From Thauera aromatica K172 (GTDB lineage: Bacteria; Pseudomonadota; Gammaproteobacteria; Burkholderiales; Rhodocyclaceae), in assembly GCF_003030465.1 (NCBI RefSeq), contig NZ_CP028339.1, forward strand, positions 992,001 to 1,056,000: a stretch of DNA of 64,000 nucleotides, written 5' to 3'. Below, piece after piece: positions 24,051 through 32,943 of the stretch. Numbering within the stretch: the first letter of the stretch is position 1; each line of letters begins with the position of its first letter. The translations under genes were made by a program, and so were the position numbers. The notes beneath the pieces are model-generated. The model ran no database searches. It had not been told where the DNA came from and saw nothing but the letters and a program-made list of their open reading frames with translations.

Positions 24051-24283
24051 TCGCTCTCGTTGACGGGCTGCGTCTTCTCCTGGAGTACGAGTTCCAGGCC
24101 AAGCTGGCTCGCCAGGGCGAGGAGGCGGTCGAGCGTGAAGCGCTCCGGGTGGGCTTCAAGCTCGGACAGGCGGTTCTGGCTGATGCCCAGACCTGCGGCG
24201 ACCGTGGCTTGGGAGAGGCGCAGGGCTTTGCGTCGAGCAGTGAGAATCCGGCCTGCCTGCTGGGGCGAGTTGACTCGGAGCAT
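24044..24283 (-). CDS. hipB: HipB-type antitoxin, HTH repressor
   Basis: 79-residue Xre-type DNA-binding protein (AGRILTARRKALRLSQATVA, then GLGISQNRLSELEAHPERFT). It should bind HipA and repress the hipBA promoter through the two palindromes that begin 20 nt upstream of its start. The C-terminal tail (QEKTQPVNESEW) is short. Translation is coupled to hipA by a 7-nt overlap. Confidence 0.92.
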   Translation of the reverse strand: MLRVNSPQQAGRILTARRKALRLSQATVAAGLGISQNRLSELEAHPERFTLDRLLALASQLGLELVLQEKTQPVNESEW

Positions 24284-24302
24284 GGATTTTCATCTGGAAA
24301 GT

Positions 24303-24347
24303 CGATATGCGCAAAATATCGTATTTTTCGATAAAAGTAAAATATCG
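24303..24347. promoter_or_regulatory. Tandem HipB operators
   Basis: Two identical-format palindromes, CGATA-N9-TATCG, lie at 24303-24321 and 24329-24347, separated by 7 nt (26 nt centre to centre). They occupy the 75-bp gap between the nhaR end and the hipB start, where the hipBA promoter must be. E. coli HipB also binds several short TATCC-type palindromes upstream of its own gene, so autoregulation is the natural reading. The region is strikingly AT-rich against its surroundings. Confidence 0.8.
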
Positions 24348-24358
24348 GAAATAACGAT

Positions 24359-25270
24359 TCAACAAGATTCTGGATGTCCCCGCGGCGCCGGTGCCGTCGC
24401 GGCGTCGCTGATCGCGCGTACCGCCGGGTGGGTCAGCCTGCGTTCGACCGAGATCGCGTAGTAGGTTTCGATGACGCCGCCGGCGTCCCCCAGATGCACC
24501 AGACCCGCCTGCCGGCACAACTGCTCGCCGACCCGCGCCGCGCTCGGGAAAACGCCCGCTCCGGCCTCGGCGAAAGCGCGCATCAGGGCGCTGTCGTCGA
24601 ACTCGCCGACGATGCGCGGATGCAGGTGGGCAGCTTCGAGCCAGCGCAGGAGCGGGCCGCGGACGCTGGCTTCGGCACCGGGCAGCAGCAGCGGGGCACC
24701 GTCCAGGCATTCTGGAAAGCCCTTTTTCAGCGTCGCCGCCAGGGCCGGGGTGGCGAAAAAGGCGATCGTCGATTCGCCGAGGGCGTGGCTGTAGCCGCGT
24801 ACGTCCATGTTCTGCGGCAGGGGACGGTCGGCCAGGACGACGTCAAGCTTGTGGATCGCGAGTTCACCGAGCAGGGTGTCGAACTTGCCTTCCCGGCAGA
24901 CGATGCGCATCGGCTCGGGGAGATCCATCGACGGCGCCAGCAGCAGCCAGGCGATCGCTTTCGGCACCACGTCGGCGACACCGACGCGAAACGGCACGGC
25001 ACGCCCGGTGGCCCGGCTGCGCAGGGCTTCTTCCAACTCGGTTCCGAGGCGGAAGATCTCTTCGGCGTAGTCGAGCATCATGCGCCCGGTTTCGGTCAGT
25101 GCCAGACCGCGGCCCTGGCGTTTGAACAGGCTGACCCCGAGTGCGGTCTCGAGCGTGGTGATCTGCCCCGAAAGCGTCTGGGGCGCGAGCCCGGAACGTT
25201 CCGCCGCGCGCACGATCCCACCGGCGCGGGCGACGATCCAGAAATGGTGGAGCTGCTTGTAGTTCAGCAT
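24359..25270 (-). CDS. nhaR: LysR-family regulator NhaR
   Basis: 303 residues. The N-terminus (MLNYKQLHHFWIVARAGGIV, then RAAERSGLAPQTLSGQITTL) is the NhaR-type winged helix-turn-helix, followed by a LysR effector domain. NhaR activates the sodium/proton antiporter gene nhaA in enterobacteria; no nhaA is visible here. The start ATG 25270 matches the family start. Its 3' end reaches to 12 nt from the hipBA operators, and its promoter carries a related inverted repeat. Confidence 0.85.
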   Translation of the reverse strand: MLNYKQLHHFWIVARAGGIVRAAERSGLAPQTLSGQITTLETALGVSLFKRQGRGLALTETGRMMLDYAEEIFRLGTELEEALRSRATGRAVPFRVGVADVVPKAIAWLLLAPSMDLPEPMRIVCREGKFDTLLGELAIHKLDVVLADRPLPQNMDVRGYSHALGESTIAFFATPALAATLKKGFPECLDGAPLLLPGAEASVRGPLLRWLEAAHLHPRIVGEFDDSALMRAFAEAGAGVFPSAARVGEQLCRQAGLVHLGDAGGVIETYYAISVERRLTHPAVRAISDAATAPAPRGHPESC

Positions 25271-25309
25271 GGCCTTGACCTCGATCGAGCGGGAAGCGGC
25301 TTCTGGATG

Positions 25310-25357
25310 TTTCGATAAAACCGGATCGACATTCTGTTGAACCGGGATTTTATCGAA
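25310..25357. promoter_or_regulatory. Inverted repeat upstream of nhaR
   Basis: TTCGATAAAA (25311-25320) and TTTTATCGAA (25348-25357) are perfect 10-bp inverted arms 27 nt apart, 41 nt before the nhaR start. The left arm with its preceding T (TTTCGATAAAA) is identical to 24326-24336 in the hipBA operator. It could be the NhaR autoregulatory site or a HipB target. Confidence 0.6.
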
Positions 25358-25429
25358 TGGTCTGAGTTTTAACATGCGTCGAGGCGCTCGGCCCGACCGT
25401 GACTGCGCGACAACAACAGGAGACTCGAG

Positions 25430-25771
25430 ATGCGTATCGATCTGCAGTGTGACGGGGTGAAGGCGACCCCCGGCCTACATGACTACGTGAGCCGGCGGAT
25501 GAGCGGCGCGATCGGGCGCTTCCGCGACCACATCCAGTGGGCGCGGGTGAAGGTGGCCGATGTCGATGGCGACGGCGCGGACAAGCGTTGCGTGGTACAA
25601 CTGCGGCTGCGCAACCTGCCGGACGTGGTGTTCGCGATCAAGCAGCTCGACGTGCGCGCCGCGGTCGACGCCGCCGCGGAGCGGGTGTCACGGGTTCTGG
25701 CCCAGCGCCTGCGCCGTCAGCAAAAGCCGGGCCGCGGAGCGTCCGCCCCGGTTGCGGCGCTGCCGGCTTGA
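25430..25771 (+). CDS. HPF/RaiA-family ribosome-associated protein
   Basis: 113 residues with the short HPF fold pattern: MRIDLQCDGVKATPGLHDYV, then RVKVADVDGDG and KRCVVQLRLRNLPDVVFAIK. No C-terminal dimerisation domain, so it is a short-form protein that would bind the 30S subunit decoding region during slow growth. AGGAG precedes the ATG. The C-terminus is basic then Ala/Pro-rich. Confidence 0.85.
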   Translation: MRIDLQCDGVKATPGLHDYVSRRMSGAIGRFRDHIQWARVKVADVDGDGADKRCVVQLRLRNLPDVVFAIKQLDVRAAVDAAAERVSRVLAQRLRRQQKPGRGASAPVAALPA

Positions 25772-25824
25772 AGACCGACTTGCCGCCCCTCAAAACCATT
25801 CATCCTTCCGGAGGAACATCCGCC

Positions 25825-26490
25825 ATGGAAAACCGCATCACGACAATGCACCGCGCCGAAGCTTCGGTGCTATCGACCAACAAGGTCATCCGCAACACCT
25901 ACCTGCTGCTGTCGCTGACGCTGGCCTTCTCGGCGCTCACCGCCGGGCTGTCGGTGGCGATGGGGCTGCCCCACCCCGGCATCCTCCTGACCCTGGCGGG
26001 CTACTTCGGCCTGCTGTTCCTGACCACCAAGTTCCGCAACAGCGGGCTGGGCATTGTGTTCGTGTTCGCGCTCACCGGCTTCATGGGCTTCACGCTCGGC
26101 CCGATCATCTCCGCCTACCTGTCGCTGCCCAACGGCGGCAGCATCGTGATGCAGGCGATGGCCGGCACGGCGGCGATCTTCCTCGGACTGTCGGCCTACG
26201 CGATCACCACCAGGAAGGATTTCTCCTTCATGGGTGGGTTCCTGATGGTCGGTATCCTGGTGGCCTTCCTGGCCGGCCTGGGCGCGGTGTTCTTCTCGAT
26301 CCCGGCGCTGTCGCTGACCGTATCGGCCGCTTTCGTGCTGCTGATGTCGGGCCTGATCCTGTATGAGACCAGCAACATCATCCACGGCGGCGAAACCAAC
26401 TACGTGATGGCCACGGTGACCTTGTTCGTGTCGATCTTCAACCTCTTCACCAGCCTGCTGCACCTGCTCGGCTTCGCCAGCAACGACTGA
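25825..26490 (+). CDS. Bax inhibitor-1/YccA family membrane protein
   Basis: 221 residues with seven hydrophobic segments (for example NTYLLLSLTLAFSALTAGLS, GGFLMVGILVAFLAGLGAVF and VMATVTLFVSIFNLFTSLLH). The family C-terminus LYETSNIIHGGETNY is clear. E. coli YccA modulates the FtsH protease; the hflK and hflC genes for other FtsH modulators lie at 46.7-48.9 kb. GGAGGA 9 nt before ATG 25825 fixes the start. Confidence 0.93.
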   Translation: MENRITTMHRAEASVLSTNKVIRNTYLLLSLTLAFSALTAGLSVAMGLPHPGILLTLAGYFGLLFLTTKFRNSGLGIVFVFALTGFMGFTLGPIISAYLSLPNGGSIVMQAMAGTAAIFLGLSAYAITTRKDFSFMGGFLMVGILVAFLAGLGAVFFSIPALSLTVSAAFVLLMSGLILYETSNIIHGGETNYVMATVTLFVSIFNLFTSLLHLLGFASND

Positions 26491-26658
26491 TCCGCTGCGC
26501 CCCTGGCGGCGCGCTGCGGGATGAGCGGGGCGATCGCCAGAGGGCGGTCGCCCCGCGTCGTCTGGCGAAGTGCGGCGTGTCGCAGTGCAGCGTGGACAGG
26601 CCACGCCGTCGTCCGCCTGGCGTTACAATGGCGCACATTTTTGACTGGGAACGGCTGG

Positions 26659-27624
26659 ATGAAGACCACCTTTCTGGATTTTGAAACGGCGATCGCCGAA
26701 CTTGAGGCGAAGATCGACCAACTGCGGTTCGTGCAGGACGACCCGGCGGTCGACATCTCCGAGGAGATTGCGCGCCTGGAGGCCAAGAGCCAGTCGCTGA
26801 CCAAGGAACTCTACGCCAAGCTCACGCCGTGGCAGATCGCTCAGGTCGCACGCCACCCGCAGCGCCCTTATACGCTCGACTATGCCGAGCTGATCTTCAC
26901 CGATTTCCAGGAACTGCACGGCGATCGCGCCTATGCCGACGACAAGGCGATCGTCGGCGGTCTGGCGCGCTTCAACGGCCAGAGCTGCGTGGTGATCGGC
27001 CACCAGAAGGGGCGCGACACGAAGGAGAAGATCGCGCGCAACTTCGGCATGCCGCGCCCGGAGGGCTACCGCAAGGCGATGCGGCTGATGAAGCTCGCCG
27101 AGAAGTTCGGCCTGCCGGTGTTCACCTTCGTCGACACCCCGGGCGCCTATCCGGGCATCGGCGCCGAGGAGCGCGGCCAGTCCGAGGCGATCGGCCACAG
27201 CATCTACCTGATGGCCGAGCTCAAGACGCCGATCGTCAGCACCATCATCGGCGAGGGCGGTTCGGGCGGCGCGCTGGCGATCGCGGTCGCCGACCAGGTG
27301 TTGATGCTGCAGTACTCGACCTACTCGGTGATCTCGCCCGAAGGCTGCGCCTCCATCCTGTGGAAGAGCGCGGAGAAGGCCGCCGATGCGGCCGATACCA
27401 TGGGCATCACCGCGGCGCGGCTGAAGTCGCTGAGCCTGATCGACAAGGTGGTCAGCGAGCCGGTCGGCGGGGCGCACCGCGACCACCGCGCGATGGCGGC
27501 CACGCTCAAGCGCGCGCTGACCGACGCCCTGCGCGAACTCGAAGCGCTGACCCCTTCGGAGCTCGTCGCCCAGCGCTACGACAAGCTGATGAGCTACGGG
27601 CGCTACAAGGAAAAGGCCGCCTGA
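26659..27624 (+). CDS. accA: Acetyl-CoA carboxylase carboxyltransferase subunit alpha
   Basis: 321 residues (E. coli 319). It transfers carboxyl from biotin to acetyl-CoA with AccD, the committed step of fatty acid synthesis. The N-terminal helix ([20 protein letters not shown]) and the crotonase-fold core ([20 protein letters not shown], then [15 protein letters not shown]) are characteristic. ATG 26659 matches the family start. tilS follows 54 nt later. Confidence 0.97.
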   Translation: MKTTFLDFETAIAELEAKIDQLRFVQDDPAVDISEEIARLEAKSQSLTKELYAKLTPWQIAQVARHPQRPYTLDYAELIFTDFQELHGDRAYADDKAIVGGLARFNGQSCVVIGHQKGRDTKEKIARNFGMPRPEGYRKAMRLMKLAEKFGLPVFTFVDTPGAYPGIGAEERGQSEAIGHSIYLMAELKTPIVSTIIGEGGSGGALAIAVADQVLMLQYSTYSVISPEGCASILWKSAEKAADAADTMGITAARLKSLSLIDKVVSEPVGGAHRDHRAMAATLKRALTDALRELEALTPSELVAQRYDKLMSYGRYKEKAA

Positions 27625-27678
27625 GCGGGGCCTGCGCCGCAGCGGCGGCGTGATCCCGCGGCATGGCGGCCGGGCACC

Positions 27679-29049
27679 ATGGGCATGGTCGTGCACGATG
27701 AACTGCGGTCCGAAGTCGGCCGCGTGCTCGCCGCCGCCGGAGTCGGGCCGCACAGCCGTCTGTGCTGCGCGCTCTCCGGCGGGGTCGATTCGGTGTCCTT
27801 GTTCACCCTGCTGTGCAGCCTGCAGGCACCGTTCGGCTACGCGCTGTCGGCCGCGCACGTCCACCACGGCCTCAGCCCGAACGCGGACGCCTGGGCGGCG
27901 GCCTGCGCCCGTCGCTGCGAGCGTGCCGGGGTTCCTTTCCAGCTGTTTCGGGTGACGGTGGCGCGGGATCATCCGGGCGGCCTCGAGGCGGCGGCGCGCG
28001 AAGCCCGCCGGGCGGCCCTCGATCGGGTGGAGTGCGACTGGCTGGTGCTCGGCCACCACCAGGACGACCAGGCCGAAACCGTGCTGTTCCGCCTCCTGCG
28101 CGGCGCCGGCGTGCACGGCGCGGCGGCGATGGCGGCGCTCGACCGGCCCCGCTCGGCACGGTGCCCGGGGCGCTTGCGCCCGCTGCTCGGCGTGCGCCGG
28201 GCGCAGATCCTCGCCTGGGCGCGCGCCGCCGGCCTGCGCTGGGAGGAGGACGAGAGCAACGCCGACGAGCGCTACACGCGCAATGCCCTGCGCCGCCAGC
28301 TCCTGCCCGCGGCCGAGCGCATCTTCCCCGCCGCGGTGCCCGCACTGGCGCGTGCGGCGGAAAACTTCCGCGAGGCCGACACCCTTCTCGATGAGCTCGC
28401 CGCGCTCGACGCGGCCGCCTGCGGCGGCGCGCCCTTGTCCCGTTCGGCCGCGCTCGCGCTCGGCGCGGCGCGGCTGGGCAACCTGCTGCGCTGGCAGCTG
28501 CGCGGCGCCGGCGCGCTGGCGCCGTCGCGCGCTCGCCTGGTCGAGGCGGTGCGCCAGCTCTGCGCCGCCGGTGCGGACACGCCGCTGCGCCTGGTGCTCG
28601 GCGACCGGGCCTGCTGCGCCTACCGGGATGCGCTGTGGCTCGAAGCGGCCGCTCCCGCTCCCCTCCCGCCGGCGCAGCGCTGGCACGGACAGGCCGCGCT
28701 GCCCTGGGGGCAGGGCGAGGTCGTGTTCGCGGGCGCGGAAGGCGAAGGCCTGAGCCGGGTGCGGCTGGCGGCAGCGGCGGAGGTGAGCCTGGCGCCACGA
28801 CGCGAAGGGATGAAGCTGCGGCTGGATTCGCGCCGGCCGCGGCGCAGTTTCAAGAACCTGTGCCAGGAGGCGGCGATTCCGGCGTGGCTGCGCGCGCGTC
28901 TGCCCGTGCTGTGGGTGGATGGCGAACCGGCCTGGGTGGCCGGGATCGGGGTGGCGGCGGAGTTCGCCTGCGCCGCCGGCGAGACGGGCGTGGTACCGCG
29001 CTGGCACGCCGCCGCGGCCGGCGCCGATCCGGCTCGCGGGGTGAGCTGA
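27679..29049 (+). CDS. tilS: tRNA(Ile)-lysidine synthetase
   Basis: 456 residues. The PP-loop SGGVDS (33-38) binds ATP; the enzyme converts C34 of the CAU-anticodon tRNA-Ile to lysidine so it reads AUA. Downstream blocks include HVHHGLSPNADAWAAACARR, GHHQDDQAETVLFRLLRGAG and RYTRNALRRQLLP, then the C-terminal substrate domain (MKLRLDSRRPRRSFKNLCQE). It follows accA in the same direction, a frequent pairing in betaproteobacteria. An alternative start is ATG 27685. Confidence 0.95.
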   Translation: MGMVVHDELRSEVGRVLAAAGVGPHSRLCCALSGGVDSVSLFTLLCSLQAPFGYALSAAHVHHGLSPNADAWAAACARRCERAGVPFQLFRVTVARDHPGGLEAAAREARRAALDRVECDWLVLGHHQDDQAETVLFRLLRGAGVHGAAAMAALDRPRSARCPGRLRPLLGVRRAQILAWARAAGLRWEEDESNADERYTRNALRRQLLPAAERIFPAAVPALARAAENFREADTLLDELAALDAAACGGAPLSRSAALALGAARLGNLLRWQLRGAGALAPSRARLVEAVRQLCAAGADTPLRLVLGDRACCAYRDALWLEAAAPAPLPPAQRWHGQAALPWGQGEVVFAGAEGEGLSRVRLAAAAEVSLAPRREGMKLRLDSRRPRRSFKNLCQEAAIPAWLRARLPVLWVDGEPAWVAGIGVAAEFACAAGETGVVPRWHAAAAGADPARGVS

Positions 29050-29093
29050 GTCCGGCGCGGTTTTCTCCCGCGGCGCGCAGCCGGCCCGGCGCT

Positions 29094-29699
29094 TCAGTCG
29101 CGCAGCAGGGTCAGCTGCTGCGCCAGCTCCACCGCCGAACGCACGGCCATCTTGTCGAAGATGCGCGAGCGGTGGGCTTCGACCGTGCGCATTGAAATCG
29201 ACAGCTCGTCGGCGATGACCTTGTTGTACTTGCCTTCGAGGATCAGGTTCATTACTTCGCGCTCGCGGCCGGTCAGTGTCGCCAGCCGGGCTTCGATCGT
29301 TTCGCGGCCGGCGGCGGCACGCTGACGCTCGGCGTCGGTGGCGAGGGCCTTCTCGACCAGGTCGACGAGGTCGTGGTCGTTGAACGGCTTCTCGATGAAG
29401 TGGAACGCGCCTTTTTTCAGCGCCGCCACCGCCATCGGCACGTCGCCGTGGCCGGTGATGAAAATCACCGGCAGGGTGCAGCCGCGCGCGAGCAGGGTGT
29501 CGAAGCATTCCAGTCCGCTCATTCCCGCCATGCGGATGTCGAGCACGATGCAGCCGCGCCAGTCGGGCCGCCAGGCGTCGACGAAGGCTTCGCCGCCGGG
29601 CCAGGTGCGGCAGGCGACGCCGCGGGTCTTGAACAGCCACTGGAGGGCGTCGCGGATGGCTTCGTCGTCGTCGATGATGTGGGTGCAGGCGGAGGTCAT
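29094..29699 (-). CDS. dctR: FixJ-family response regulator of a C4-dicarboxylate two-component system
   Basis: 201 residues. The receiver domain has the acidic pocket (IIDDDEAI), phospho-acceptor Asp54 (IVLDIRMAGMSG) and the IEKPF lysine. The LuxR-type output domain is LTGREREVMNLILEGKYNKV, then SISMRTVEAHRSRIFDKM. Its start overlaps the stop of the sensor kinase (ATGA). Divergence from dctPQM supports a DctR role as in Rhodobacter; the symbol rests on this context. Confidence 0.88.
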   Translation of the reverse strand: MTSACTHIIDDDEAIRDALQWLFKTRGVACRTWPGGEAFVDAWRPDWRGCIVLDIRMAGMSGLECFDTLLARGCTLPVIFITGHGDVPMAVAALKKGAFHFIEKPFNDHDLVDLVEKALATDAERQRAAAGRETIEARLATLTGREREVMNLILEGKYNKVIADELSISMRTVEAHRSRIFDKMAVRSAVELAQQLTLLRD

Positions 29700-31678
29700 G
29701 CGGAGTCGAGGCCAACGGGAAGCGACAGGGTGAAAAGGGTACCGCCATCGGGGCGGGCTGCGAAGCTCAGGCGGCCATGGTGCAGTTCGGCGATCGAGCG
29801 GCAGATGTTCAGCCCCATCCCCATGCCTTCGGGCTTGGTGGTGAAAAACGGCTCGAACAGGCGGACGGCGATCTCGTCGGCGATGCCGCTGCCGCGGTCG
29901 GCCACGGTGACAGTGACGAAGCGATCGTCGAGCGCGGAAGCGATGTCCACGCGGCGGCGCTCGGCCGGAGTGTCGCGCATCGAGTCCATCGCGTTGCGCA
30001 CCAGGTTGACCACGATCTGCTCGATCATCACCGCGTCGATCGCCAGCGGAGGCAGGGCGGAAGCGAGATCGGTGCGGATGGCCACCCGGCGTTTGCGCGC
30101 ATCGGCTTCGATCAGGCCGACCGCATCGCGGATCACCGCGTTGAGGTCGAGCACTTCGCGTCGAGGCTCGGCGCGGCGCACGAAATCGTGCACCCGGCGG
30201 ATGATCTCGCCCGCGCGCCGGGCCTGGTGGGCAATGCGCTGGTGGATGTCGAGCAGTTCGGTGGGATCGACGTCATTGCCTTGCAGGCGGTTGATGCAGC
30301 CCGAGTTGTAGCTGGTGATCGCCGCCAGCGGCTGGTTGAGCTCGTGGGCGAGGGTGGAGGCCATTTCGCCCATCGTGATCAGGCGCGAGCTCTGCTGCAG
30401 GCGCTCTTCCTGCTGGCGGGCCTGCTCGCGCGCGCGCTTCTGCTCGGTGATGTCGAGCACCGAGCCCATCCAGCCGGCATGGCGGCCGTGGGCGTCGATC
30501 AGCGGCGCTTCGAACACCAGCACGTCGAGCGCTTCGCCGTTCTTGCGCCGCAGGCGGACTTCGGTGCCTTCGGCGGAGCTTTCGCCGGACATGATTTCGC
30601 GGTGCACTTCGAAGGTCTGCTCGAGCCGCTCCGGGTCCCAGTAGGGCATCGGCGGTTTCAGCCCGATCAGTTCCTCCGCAGCGAAGCCGGTCATGCGGCA
30701 GAACGCCGAGTTGACGTAGGTCAGCCGGCCGTCGAGGTCGCGGGCGCGCATTCCGGTGCGCATCGAATCCTCCATCGCCTTGCGGAACGCGGACTCGGTG
30801 CGCAGCGCGGTTTCGGCCTGCTGCCGGCGGGCGAGCTGGCGGCGCAGCTGGGCCACGCTCCAGACGATGATCCCGCCCAGGAGCACGATCGAGGCGCCCA
30901 AGAGCAGCGGAATCCAGCGCGTTTCGGACTTGTAGGCGGTGATCTGGAGGGTCAGGCCATGCCCCGGCGGGTCGAACGGCATCGAGTAGGCGAGCCGGGG
31001 AGAAAGGGGCGCGACCTTGGATTTGGCGGCGATTTCCCGGCCATCGGAGTCGAGCACCGCGACCCGGTAGCGCTCCGAGAACCACCACGGCAGCTCGCGC
31101 ACGACCAGGTCCGACAGCGAATACACCCCCACCACGACGCCGAGCAGGGATTCGTCGGACCACAGCGGGACGTGGACTTCGAAGCGGTGGGCGTTGCCGT
31201 TCGCGGGGTAGGCCGGGCCATACACCGGGCGGCCGACGCTGCGCGCCAGTTCGAACGTGGTCGGGGTCGGCACGCGGCTGCCGCCCGCGGCCTCCGCCGG
31301 GCGTGGCGGCAGGGCGCCGGCGATGCGGCCGTCGGGCGCCAGCCACAGGATCTGCACCAGTCCGCGCTCGGGGTTGAGCAGATGGGCGAGGCTGGCCTCG
31401 GTCTGCGGCGAGAGCGAGGTTCCGGCGAACAGCTCGGTGCCGATCTGCTGCAGATGGATCTCGTTGCGATCGAGCTGGAAACGCAGGTTCTGCTCCATCC
31501 ACAGCACGTCGTTGAGCAGCGTGGTGCGCTGTTCGTCGGCGTCGTATTCGCGCGTCAGCCAGACCAGGGCGGCAATCGCGCCGAGGAACAGGGCCAGGCT
31601 CAGGAAGGGCAGGCGTTGGACCCAGCGGTTGCGGGGGCCGGGAGGCGGTGGGGGCGCCGAAGGGGGGAGAGGGCTCAT
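29696..31678 (-). CDS. dctS: PAS-domain sensor histidine kinase DctS
   Basis: 660 residues from ATG 31678; an in-frame GTG at 31732 is an alternative, and neither has a clear ribosome binding site. A Pro-rich start is followed by a membrane segment (LPFLSLALFLGAIAALVWLT), an extracytoplasmic sensing region of about 250 residues, a second membrane segment (LGASIVLLGGIIVWSVAQL), a PAS domain (MTGFAAEELIGL), the dimerisation/His box LAHELNQPLAAI and an HATPase domain (DRGSGIADE, then MGMGLNICRSIAE). It probably senses external C4-dicarboxylates and phosphorylates the adjacent regulator. Confidence 0.88.
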   Translation of the reverse strand: MSPLPPSAPPPPPGPRNRWVQRLPFLSLALFLGAIAALVWLTREYDADEQRTTLLNDVLWMEQNLRFQLDRNEIHLQQIGTELFAGTSLSPQTEASLAHLLNPERGLVQILWLAPDGRIAGALPPRPAEAAGGSRVPTPTTFELARSVGRPVYGPAYPANGNAHRFEVHVPLWSDESLLGVVVGVYSLSDLVVRELPWWFSERYRVAVLDSDGREIAAKSKVAPLSPRLAYSMPFDPPGHGLTLQITAYKSETRWIPLLLGASIVLLGGIIVWSVAQLRRQLARRQQAETALRTESAFRKAMEDSMRTGMRARDLDGRLTYVNSAFCRMTGFAAEELIGLKPPMPYWDPERLEQTFEVHREIMSGESSAEGTEVRLRRKNGEALDVLVFEAPLIDAHGRHAGWMGSVLDITEQKRAREQARQQEERLQQSSRLITMGEMASTLAHELNQPLAAITSYNSGCINRLQGNDVDPTELLDIHQRIAHQARRAGEIIRRVHDFVRRAEPRREVLDLNAVIRDAVGLIEADARKRRVAIRTDLASALPPLAIDAVMIEQIVVNLVRNAMDSMRDTPAERRRVDIASALDDRFVTVTVADRGSGIADEIAVRLFEPFFTTKPEGMGMGLNICRSIAELHHGRLSFAARPDGGTLFTLSLPVGLDSA

Positions 31679-31771
31679 GGAGGCGGGCGGGGGGCGGGCA
31701 CGGCGGAGGTTTTCCTTGCTGCGGTATTCCACAATAGCGACAGGGCGGAGCCCAAACGATACTGATCTCCG

Positions 31772-31795
31772 GCACAGGCGAATCTATCGCCGTGC
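31772..31795. promoter_or_regulatory. Inverted repeat in the dctS/dctP divergent region
   Basis: GCACAGGCG (31772-31780) and CGCCGTGC (31788-31795) form inverted arms with one bulge around an AATCTAT spacer. It lies midway between dctS and dctP, about 70 nt upstream of dctP, a plausible place for DctR binding. No direct evidence. Confidence 0.35.
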
Positions 31796-31863
31796 TCCTG
31801 CCCCGGGAAGCGCCGCGGGCCGGAAAAGTTCATCGATGTCGTTGATGCGGAGGAGAGAATCTC

Positions 31864-32868
31864 ATGAAGATGCGCGCACTTCTGGTCGGTCTGGTTGCGG
31901 TCGGTTTGTCTGCCGCTGCGGTCGCTGCGGAGCCGATCGTGATCAAGTTCAGCCACGTTGTCGCCCAGGACACGCCCAAGGGCAAGGCGGCCGACAAGTT
32001 CAAGGAACTTGCCGAGCAATACACCCAGGGCGCGGTGAAAGTCGAAGTCTACCCGAACAGCACGCTGTACAAGGACAAGGAAGAAATGGAAGCGCTGCAG
32101 CTCGGTGCCGTCCAGCTCCTGGCGCCGTCGCTGGCCAAGTTCGGCCCGCTCGGCGTGCGCGAGTTCGAAGTGTTCGATCTGCCCTACATCTTCGACGGCT
32201 ACGAAGCCCTGAACAAGGTCACCCAGGGCGCGGTCGGCGCGCAGCTGCTCGCCAAGCTCGAGCCCAAGGGCATCCGCGGCCTGGCGTACTGGGACAACGG
32301 CTTCAAGTCCTTCTCGGCGAACTCGCCGATCAACAAACCCGAAGACCTGCGCGGCAAGAAGATGCGCATCCAGTCCTCAAAGGTGCTCGAAGAGCAGATG
32401 CGCGAGCTCAAGGCGCTGCCGCAGGTGATGGCCTTCTCCGAGGTGTACCAGGCACTGCAGACCGGTGTCGTCGATGGCACCGAGAACCCGCATTCGAACC
32501 TCTATACCCAGAAAATGCATGAAGTGCAGAAGCACATGACGCTGACCGACCACGGTTACCTGGGCTACGCGGTGATCACCAACAAGAAGTTCTGGGACGG
32601 CCTGCCGGCCGAAGTGCGCACCCAGCTCGACAAGGCGATGAAGGAATCGACCCTCTACGCCAACCAGATCGCCAAGGAAGAGAACGACAAGGCATTGGCG
32701 GCGGTGAAGGCGTCGGGCAAGACCGAAGTCCACACCCCGACCGCGGAAGAGAAGGCGGCGTTCAAGAAGGCCCTGGTGCCGGTGCACAAGAAGATGGAGT
32801 CGCGCATCGGCAAGGATCTGATCCAGTCGATCTACACCGAAACCGGCTTCGATCCGGCCAAGCTCTGA
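31864..32868 (+). CDS. dctP: TRAP transporter solute-binding protein DctP
   Basis: 334 residues. A cleavable signal peptide (ALLVGLVAVGLSAAAVAA) is followed by the DctP fold (EPIVIKFSHVVAQDTPKGKA, then VYPNSTLYKDKEEMEALQLG) and the central LRGKKMRIQSSKVLEEQMRE with the conserved Arg that binds the substrate carboxylate. It delivers C4-dicarboxylates such as malate, fumarate or succinate to the DctQM permease. GGAGGAGAG precedes the ATG. Confidence 0.95.
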   Translation: MKMRALLVGLVAVGLSAAAVAAEPIVIKFSHVVAQDTPKGKAADKFKELAEQYTQGAVKVEVYPNSTLYKDKEEMEALQLGAVQLLAPSLAKFGPLGVREFEVFDLPYIFDGYEALNKVTQGAVGAQLLAKLEPKGIRGLAYWDNGFKSFSANSPINKPEDLRGKKMRIQSSKVLEEQMRELKALPQVMAFSEVYQALQTGVVDGTENPHSNLYTQKMHEVQKHMTLTDHGYLGYAVITNKKFWDGLPAEVRTQLDKAMKESTLYANQIAKEENDKALAAVKASGKTEVHTPTAEEKAAFKKALVPVHKKMESRIGKDLIQSIYTETGFDPAKL

Positions 32869-32889
32869 TCCCCCTCCGGCAACGGTACG

Positions 32890-32926
32890 ACGCCCGCTGG
32901 CAGTGCAACGCTCGCGGGCGTTTTTT
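32890..32926 (+). terminator. Intra-operon terminator between dctP and dctQ
   Basis: ACGCCCGC and GCGGGCGT form an 8-bp stem followed by TTTTTT, a standard intrinsic terminator, 21 nt after the dctP stop and 18 nt before dctQ. Partial read-through would give more binding protein than permease. Confidence 0.85.
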
Positions 32927-32943
32927 GTGATGGGAGACCCTAA

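Noticed and set aside
26623-29748. 1041-codon minus-strand open frame across accA and tilS
   Set aside because: Shadow of two well-supported plus-strand genes; composition is Arg/Ala/His-rich noise.
31771-31791. Possible sigma-54 promoter upstream of dctP (GGCAC...)
   Set aside because: There is no GC 10 nt after the GG, and the partner regulator is a FixJ/LuxR type without an AAA+ domain.
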